Shown here: piece after piece, positions 18,101-24,600 of the stretch
Numbering within the stretch: the first letter of the stretch is position 1
Layout: every line of letters starts with the position of its first letter
From: a virus
DNA length: 27,431 nucleotides
Reading direction: 5' to 3' (one strand)
Virus record (IMG/VR): IMGVR_UViG_3300013115_000522
Span: 1 to 27,431 of that record
Notes under the pieces: model-generated
Databases searched by the model: none
Told to the model about the DNA's origin: nothing
Seen by the model: only the letters and a program-made list of their open reading frames with translations
Translations under genes and position numbers: made by a program

Positions 18101-18398
18101 CAAACAGCCCTCTGGAAGCGAGATTCATGTTTATTATAAGGCACTTTCTGAATTTGATTCAGATGACATTGAACAGAAGTCTTGGAAGAGAATGTATCAA
18201 AAATCTCCAGACAGAAAGGTTACGTCTACTGCCAACCGAGAATATGAGTTTACTTCGGATGAGTTAATTTCATATACTACTATTGCAGGAGAATCTTTTA
18301 ATACATTCAAGACCTTTGCTGTCAAGATTGTTGGATTTGCTTCAAATGAAGCACAGCCGCCCATTGTTAAAAACTTCAGGGCAATCTCTGTATTTTAA
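15123..18398 (+). CDS. Virion structural protein carrying the C-terminal half of a DUF4815-type protein
   Basis: The product has 1091 residues. Residues about 440-780 hold the domain that normally ends DUF4815-type proteins: DPVAQTFMV (512-520), FLTSVQVCF, VVLEIRPTNNGYP, TEFIFRQPCYLEPAKEYAVV, DYRVWLAES and a TWEPEQNKDLMFKLLKADF block. The C-terminus adds NRDVSPVLDMD, a Gly-rich SGGSGYQIGT segment, LADGMSARALKVFLTAKQP and FNTFKTFAVKIVGF, again like recalled marine-phage homologues. The first 400 residues have no family I recognise: they contain a GC-rich coding patch, an internal duplication and a Trp/Tyr-rich block (about 200-265). It starts 2 nt after the upstream stop in another frame. The two products probably assemble together; this is inferred from domain content. 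Confidence 0.78.
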   Translation: MSIYEDNISINHMDCLAALGWLAFDTTHMGDPDSYLMSPCCTHGYRAVFGPRPALDYVRAYTDLYSRVNPGTGETEYRGHWAVDSSRANFAGGPGWTLVASAEDLAVWDWSDDEGVDRPDWFVRAQGAGKDSSWVLVAGATDIAIGAPVEAQAKYWATTQSDIATIEQEYDAEDWAGRDITEADFQTSVSEYTKQYGHAIHDWNHYWWWFGIFFYPRYSATTTTTASQVPYDITSDYQETTAYYKYWGWRGNRWRWYRSYYGGQYASLTQTTTATGALQGWSKSEHSQNAPGVISQTSTLPSAAQLGDTDKIHWVRYGSRNLIGLKRCKDGYGATGPLYGHNHGIYGQTPNWRGLSREDYSINDIVQPGQSGVGGLVPNIIFTGGELEGVQGFAECEEDPTSPDFGSIKSINIGQGGLNSQLAGTDPGITILTDMRKIGSLPFDLSLTPSEVSLIEAPAVLVDSPENYAHFGNEGSVDIEITTDPEEIKTAYPWMFKTKEEMHALLCDGYHDPVAQTFMVNQTLHPDGIFLTSVQVCFQNKPDPDSREWVVLEIRPTNNGYPDHEKVLAQKWLTNHQINVADNAEANIDKNWDWPTGTGERRYPTFDDPTGKSYTEFIFRQPCYLEPAKEYAVVIRSNSSDYRVWLAESSQPVAPRSDDQSRLEQSEAARRSAVYGNEFGGSFFVSHNGRTWEPEQNKDLMFKLLKADFGSGTAISPATPFTGTIDVRASGGLPNAVDYDRINISVQKALIPKVGVTQITGTAYGLTKTDAEGGATEPTTVIDGAYGDNLAGEVNTHDLNETMRLLASKPYEQSSFKSTFTLSTTNRDVSPVLDMDHASIFPAKNEINNGELTVNDINILSGGSGYQIGTRFTVSAPPDKNGVGGSTANAYFKVSNLGDNDRIQADLSTRGIVMCDSGGTETTTSGAGFYKEIVDQASHISTVTGSGSGSGASFEILSEEGASEGNAKMRYVTKPVTLADGMSARALKVFLTAKQPSGSEIHVYYKALSEFDSDDIEQKSWKRMYQKSPDRKVTSTANREYEFTSDELISYTTIAGESFNTFKTFAVKIVGFASNEAQPPIVKNFRAISVF
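15301..15540 (+). other. GC-rich coding island in the N-terminal region
   Basis: Hand counting gives 147 G or C in 240 bases (61 percent). The flanking 60-base lines at 15181 and 15601 are each 26/60 (43 percent). The reading frame is uninterrupted. Such a sharp local rise inside one gene suggests a segment of different origin, or selection on an unusual amino-acid content (Gly, Ala, Arg, Trp, Asp). Confidence 0.6.
15405..15560 (+). repeat. Short internal duplication (W-x-LVA-x-A-x-D motif, two copies)
   Basis: GWTLVASAEDLAVW (from 15405) and SWVLVAGATDIAIG (from 15519) are clearly related. The DNA also shares the run GTTGGTTGCA with nearby matches. The copies are 114 nt apart, in frame, inside the GC-rich island. 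Confidence 0.55.
15726..15918 (+). other. Trp/Tyr-rich block with repeated aromatic-then-Thr pattern
   Basis: Two successive aromatic clusters occur, DWNHYWWWFGIFFYP and YYKYWGWRGNRWRWYRSYYG. Each is followed by a Thr-rich run (SATTTTTASQ; SLTQTTTATG, which extends to about 15945). The pattern aromatic cluster - Tyr/Ala/Ser - Thr run is thus present twice. No membrane segment is plausible because Arg, Asn and Gly interrupt the second cluster. It may be an adhesive or lectin-like surface patch; the function is unknown. Confidence 0.55.
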
Positions 18399-18404
18399 AT
18401 TAAA

Positions 18405-18641
18405 ATGCCTGATGACGATTTGGTAAAGACGGACGATCCGAATTATATGAAGAATCCTGAAAATGGATCATTGGTATCTACTGATGTTCGTGCATTTAAG
18501 AAATTTAAATTACAACAAGAACAACAAGAGAAAATAAAAATTAAAGAAAACGACCTAAATAATATTAAGTCTGAAGTGTCCGGCCTTAAGAACGAGCTTG
18601 GCGAGATAAAGGACATTTTGAAACAGCTTTTGAATAAATAG
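18405..18641 (+). CDS. Small coiled-coil phage protein
   Basis: The product has 78 residues. The N-terminal part (DDPNYMKNPENGSLVSTDVR) resembles the short DLVRDPxSGAxxNTN-type leader that I recall from conserved small proteins of marine T4-like phages. Residues about 35-78 form a charged heptad pattern (NNIKSEVSGLKNELGEIKDI) ending LLNK, which predicts a coiled coil. No signal peptide or membrane segment is seen. It lies 6 nt after the previous gene and 13 nt before the giant fibre gene, so it could be a virion component, linker or assembly helper for the fibre. No clear ribosome site precedes its ATG, so translation may depend on the upstream gene. The function is not recognised. Confidence 0.7.
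   Translation: MPDDDLVKTDDPNYMKNPENGSLVSTDVRAFKKFKLQQEQQEKIKIKENDLNNIKSEVSGLKNELGEIKDILKQLLNK
18633..18641 (+). promoter_or_regulatory. Late promoter-like motif overlapping the small gene's stop codon
   Basis: AATAAATAG contains the TAG stop of the coiled-coil gene (18639-18641) and lies 13 nt before the fibre ATG. It shares AAATAG with the other three junction motifs. A weak AGGA at 18640-18643 is the only ribosome-site candidate, so the spacing between promoter and start would be very short. This is the least certain of the four. Confidence 0.35.
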
Positions 18642-18654
18642 GACGTTTTAATTA

Positions 18655-21600
18655 ATGCCCAAGTTTGAATCTTCCATAAAAGTCAGCACACTCGAAAGCC
18701 TTACCGGCAATACTCCTTTAGTTCATCTTGGAGCAGATAATCGTGTTGGTGTTGGTACAGACAAACCCGAAACCAAATTGCATGTTAATGGTGCAATTAC
18801 GGCTTCGGGTTTAATTATATCAGCAGGCGCTCTTGCAACACAAGGGGATGCTGCCGAAGTCCTTGGCTTTACTCCCAATATGGATGAATGGTATGTAAAT
18901 ACCGATGGAAAAAATGTTGTCAATGGCTGGACTCAAACGTCGGGTAGTGGATCTGCCACAGAGTCGTCTGATAGACAACTAGGTCTTGCCAGCGCAGAAT
19001 TTGATAATGCCGAGGTTATTTGGGAACGGGAAGTTGTTTTTGATTCTCCATTATATGCAAACGTATTCCTCCAAGGAACCATATCCTATAAGTTTGACTC
19101 TTGGAGTTCTGGCACTCCCGGCATTGCAATCACTGTTACCCACCGAGAAAAAGCAAATTCGGATTATGATAGCATTACAGACGACGTAATTAATTGGAAA
19201 TCTTCAATCTCCAATACGTTTATTACACCCGTTTCTGTTGACTCAAGATTGCCCACCGGATTGGGTAAGTGGACATCTGGTGCATTCCGGGCACACACTC
19301 CAGGCAATCGAGAAATTACAAAACTTAAATTTGAGATTATCTCTTCTTCGGATGAATATTATGATACTGCGATTAATGATGGCGGCTCTGGTAATGCAAC
19401 CTCTCTGGGCAACGGGACAGCCTATAATTGGAATCTTGATGGTTTTAATTTTAGTTTCATGCATCCCGATATGCGGGTTGATCAGCTTGGAAGAATAAGC
19501 GGGGCATTTATTGAAGCAGCGACAATTGACGATCTTCATATCAAGAATATGATTTCATCAACATCTTCTTTGATTGATGATCGCCCAACGGGGCAAGACC
19601 CTGAATTGGATACATTAATTCCAGAAGGGCATGAGCAATATCCTGATGGCGGGAAAGCAACCGGATTGGCTGTCCAGGGTCTTGTTGCAAATGATGTTTA
19701 TGCCTCTGGTTGGAGTATTAGTAAAACTGGAACAATCAAGGCAACAGATATTGAGATTTATGGTAGCAAGGGAAATGTTCTTATTTCCGGTGATGGTGAA
19801 ATCGACGGAAGAGAAAATCCATTTGCCCGTTGGGCAGATAGATCTCTTGAGGCTCTTGATCCAGACGCGAGCGCATATCTCTATGGGCTTGATTTTACAG
19901 AAATAAATCGAACAGACCTTTTTGCAAACAATCGGATGCTTTTGACAGACGGATTAAGTTCAGATGAAATTGTTGCAAATCAACACTCCACATTTATCGC
20001 AAACAACACACCATCTGGTTCTGCGTCTCTGGGTTCTGATTATTCTAATGGTTCGATCTTCTTTAATGGTATTACAACTAATGCTCCTCCTGGCTCCATT
20101 GTCATTGGGGAGAACAAACCGTTCATGCACAATAGAAAGGGATATATTCTCTTTCTTGCCAACACACAAAAATGGGATAGTAACGAGGGAGTATATCAAA
20201 AATATCACGCCAACACATATTTGGGAGAGTATGGTCTTTATGTTTTTGGTCAACAAACAGTTGGCGGCTGGATATATCATCCACACGGAAATAATTCATT
20301 ATATTCTATTTCCGAGACAGTTCCTACTGACGATCGTCTTCAGCAAAATGATTTTCTTGTTATTGGTTCAATGGGAATTGATGGGAGTGGAGAAATTGAC
20401 AGTGCTTCTACGAGAATTGAGGCACCGCGTCATCCCGACACCATCACAAATACAGAAAGATCAACGGCACCTCCAATTGGAATCATTGCCGGTGGAATTC
20501 TTTTTGCTGACATTCATGTCAACCAATGGAATCATTCTGCCAACGTAGGCGAACTTCAATTTACAAATAAAACAAACAACCCAAATACATCATTCACCTT
20601 TATTCACCCCGGAACTGTTGCCGACGGCGACAGTGTTGTATATAGATGTAACGGTGCGTATGGTGTCCTTACGAGCCTTGAGGACTTCCCTGGCTCAAGA
20701 TATATTACATTTGTTGGCGCAGATAGAACAGAAAACCAAAAAGCAACTGCTTCACCAGACTCTCGGTTTATTTTACAAACAGGACATTCTCCCGATTTTG
20801 TTGCGGCTTTCCCAATTGGCAATCGATGGTTTTATAATCAAGATGAGGGTAATTACTCTGAGTTTACTCCAACAGAACGGGACTGTATTGTTGCGCGAGT
20901 AGATTCAGATGGAGTTTCATATGCCGGGGGTGATGGTTCCAGCAAAATTACAAACATATATCGGTATGCAGAACGCGCAGCACGAACGCCAGACGGTTCC
21001 TTTATTGATGATATGATCGTCAACCCGCCACAAGGAATGGCACATGGCGGCGCAGTTTTTGCAGATTTCCGAAAGAATGAAGAGTGGGTGAGCGGCGACA
21101 CATATCAAGCCAACAGTGGCATCATTGCCATGACAAATTCGGAAAACACCCCAAGAAACACATTCTTTGTAATTCACCCAGAAAACACATATACGTGGGA
21201 AGTAGATCAGGTTGGCAAGGGTGTCGTAACAAACAATGCGACCATAGGGACTCGTCATATCGCATTCGTTGGTGGTGATAACAGATCTGCTCCGGGCTAT
21301 GTTAATCGTTTTCCAATGGCATCCGGGTTTGAAGATGTTGCCAATGATTTTATTGCCGTTCTCAAATACGATGACAGCGGAAACACGGCACCAATCGTGG
21401 ATGGAGTCCAGTCGTGGTGGTATGATAACGGTCAAAACACGTCAACATACTTCACGCCTCTCGCAAACGACTTTGTTGTTGCAACCGCAGTTTCACACGA
21501 TGATACCTCAAATGGAATAGAACAACTATACATTTGGTCTTCAAGAGAAGCAAGGATGTCCGACGGAACAACCTTGACAAGCATCAAAAATGCTTTGGAT

Positions 21601-24600
21601 CTTGCAATTGATTCCGCAAACAACGCAGCCAACCTTGCCATGGAACGTGCCGTGGAGGCATTGGATCTTGCCGGAAACGCATTGTCTAATGCCTATGCCT
21701 CTCTCGGGCTTTTGGATGGAGAGATTGCACTATACTTTCAAGAAGAAGGAGACACTGTTGAGGGTGGTAGTGGAAAATTTTTAGAGGGGGTATCCCATGT
21801 TGATTTTGATTATGGTGATATTTGGATCAATACAATTCAACATAATAGAAACATCGATGGTTCCTGGGACACCAATGCGATTTTCCGATACGCAAATACA
21901 GAACATGGTTGGCATGACACGCTTTCGTGGTGGCGCAACGCAAATAGTGCATTGGGTAGGGCAGCACTAAAAACTCTGGAGAATAGAGATTTTTCAGATC
22001 GTGCCACTGTCATTCATTATGCAGATCGTTCGGCAGAGTATCATCCTTTCTATGGTCCCAATGTTGCAGTTATTTCTTCGGGTTCTGATAAGCCAGCAAC
22101 GATTCCAAATCTTAATCCAGAAGGCGATCTTTGGTATGACACCCGACCTTCTCCGGGGCAGACGGGTCCATCTAATCATGCATATGTTTATAGAACAAAC
22201 ACTTCATTTAGTAATACTACACATTATAAAACTTCGGGTGAAGATGGATATGTATCTGACACCCATAAGGGATACATTGCAACAGGTAAGGGTGCCTGGT
22301 CCCAGACGACTCATAACTCTGCAACAAGCGGTCCATGGAATCCTGCTACTGCGCAGACAGGTTGGTGGAGTCTTCAAGATCCGGCAGCCGGTGATATTCA
22401 GTCGTTGGTGGATGCTGAAGCGGCGACAAGAGAGGCGGAAGACAATATACTTAATGCCTTGGTTGGGGATGCACAAGCCGCTGCTGATCGTGAGATTTTG
22501 GCATGGTTCCAACCAGAAACGGAAATTCCAGATGCGTCAGGTAATGGTGATGTCTGGATTCATACCGATAATTTAATTAAAACCGACGGAACCCTGAACA
22601 CAGGGGCAATCTTTGTTGCCAATACAAAGAGCGGAAGCTATGATGATTTGAATAATCATTACTGGTGGCCGGCACCGAATAATGCCATCGGCTTGATGTA
22701 TGCCGAGGCATATTCTTCTGGTATTGCCGGGGAATTTGAGCGTGGCACAAATTATGTTCCACGCGCATTATCTACCTGGGACTCTCCTGATTCTGATTAT
22801 ACATTTGATCATACGTCGAGCCTTCTGCCATCTAAAACGCCATATTATATCACGGGGTTTAATTCTACATCCTTTGCTCAAAAAGCCACTTCAAATGCTT
22901 GGCACGGATCGCACAGTTTGCTCTTGAGTGTCAACGAACCCTCTCTACCGGGGCGTCGTGCCTTTATGTTTGCCAACACAGATTTTACTTCTGGGTCTAA
23001 TCCGGCATTAGAAAATCCCGACCAAGATACATTTGATGTATACGCAATTCAAATTCCAAAAGGAAAGCGGTGGGTTTATTCATTATATGCGACATCGAAT
23101 CATGGAGGAACAGTTTTCCCGATTGACTCGGATGGCTGGGAAGAAAACAGACTTTGTGCTATTACATCTAATGGGAGTCCGATTTCAACCACAATGCTTG
23201 TTGGGGACAATTTTACGGTTTCCAACACAAGCTGGACGAGACTACATGCTGTTTTCGATTTTACGACAGGCGACAATTCTCAAGCAAATAGTATTATCCT
23301 TGGAGTCCAGGGTAGAAAATCATGGACTGGTATTTCTGATCCGCATTACATGTGGGTTGATGGTGTTCAGTTAGAAGAAGTCCCCGATAATGTATATAAT
23401 CCCTCTCAGTACAAAGAACCTTCTGATGGAAAGGCAATTGTCTTCGGTCGTGAAATTACAGATGGAAAGATTGTAACTTACTTCGGACCAAATTATGGAG
23501 ATGGCAATCCTTGGTACGGACCCATTCCAAACACCACGCCATCAGGTCTTCCTAACCCAGAACCACACGGAGACTTCTGGGTCAACACGTCAAATAATAA
23601 TATTATATTCAGATACCATCAAAGCGGCACTGACGTTTCTTCGCAGACAGTATACTGGACCTCAGAAGTTAATGGGTCTGGTTGGTATTCGACAGAAGAC
23701 CTCCGAACAGGGAATGCATTAACAACTTCCTATTATGCAATTGCCAACGCAGCCTCGGCGCGGGCAGCAGCGGATCGTGAAATTGTTGCATACTTCCAAA
23801 CCACTGCACCCGGTCTTTCTGGTAATGGTGATATTTGGATTGACACTGATAGTTTTGCGACATTAAATTCAAGTTCAATATATGTTAATCGTCAACAAGA
23901 TGGGGCGGATTGGGAAAATTCACCAGACAGCGCAATTGGTCGTGCATACTTGCGGGGTTGGTTGGCGGGTGAGCAAGCCGAGCGCGGAGAGGCACTCGCG
24001 ATTGCTGCTTCCGGCGGCAAGGCATTTGAGTTCCCGATTGCTCCTACGGTCAATGGTATTATTGGTGTTGGTGCCACGGGTAATGTTGTATTCTATAAAA
24101 ATAGTACGAGCGAATATCAGGTAGATCAGCCAGACGCCCGTGGAGAGATTTATGTTACCAATCGTGGTGGTATTGATTTTGTAGGGCCGAATGGTTCTAT
24201 TTGGTATCCTCAAGCCGCAACTTATCCTGCATCAAATTATGGAATGCCCGAGGCGGGTATAATTCTTACTCCATATGGACATAATACAGTTCCAAATGGT
24301 GGAGAGGTGGTTGCCAACGGTTATTTGATGTACACCAACATGAATGCTGCCGCAAGATTCTCTACAACAGCCGAAAATGCGTTTGGTACTCACAGACATA
24401 TCATTCCTGTTTTGTGGAACGAGGATGAAAATACATGGCACGCAGTTGATAATAATAACAATAAGTATCCATTTGTGCCCAATGCAGCAAACGGCGACTT
24501 TATTGTTGCCAAGATCACTCGCCCAACAACAGTTCCTGAGGGTCTTGCAACTCTTCAAGATTGGGTCTTTGATGTTCTACCCACACAGATTAAATCATTC

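Noticed and set aside
19964-20548. 194-codon frame on the plus strand, offset from the fibre frame (also 22001-22576)
   Set aside because: The fibre frame through the same bases is continuous and contains recognisable modules; the offset frames give Met/Leu-rich products with no family features.
20917-21435. 172-codon open frame on the minus strand inside the fibre gene
   Set aside because: It lies wholly within the plus-strand fibre frame, has no ribosome site, and its protein is Cys/Ile-rich without recognisable motifs. It is a shadow frame.
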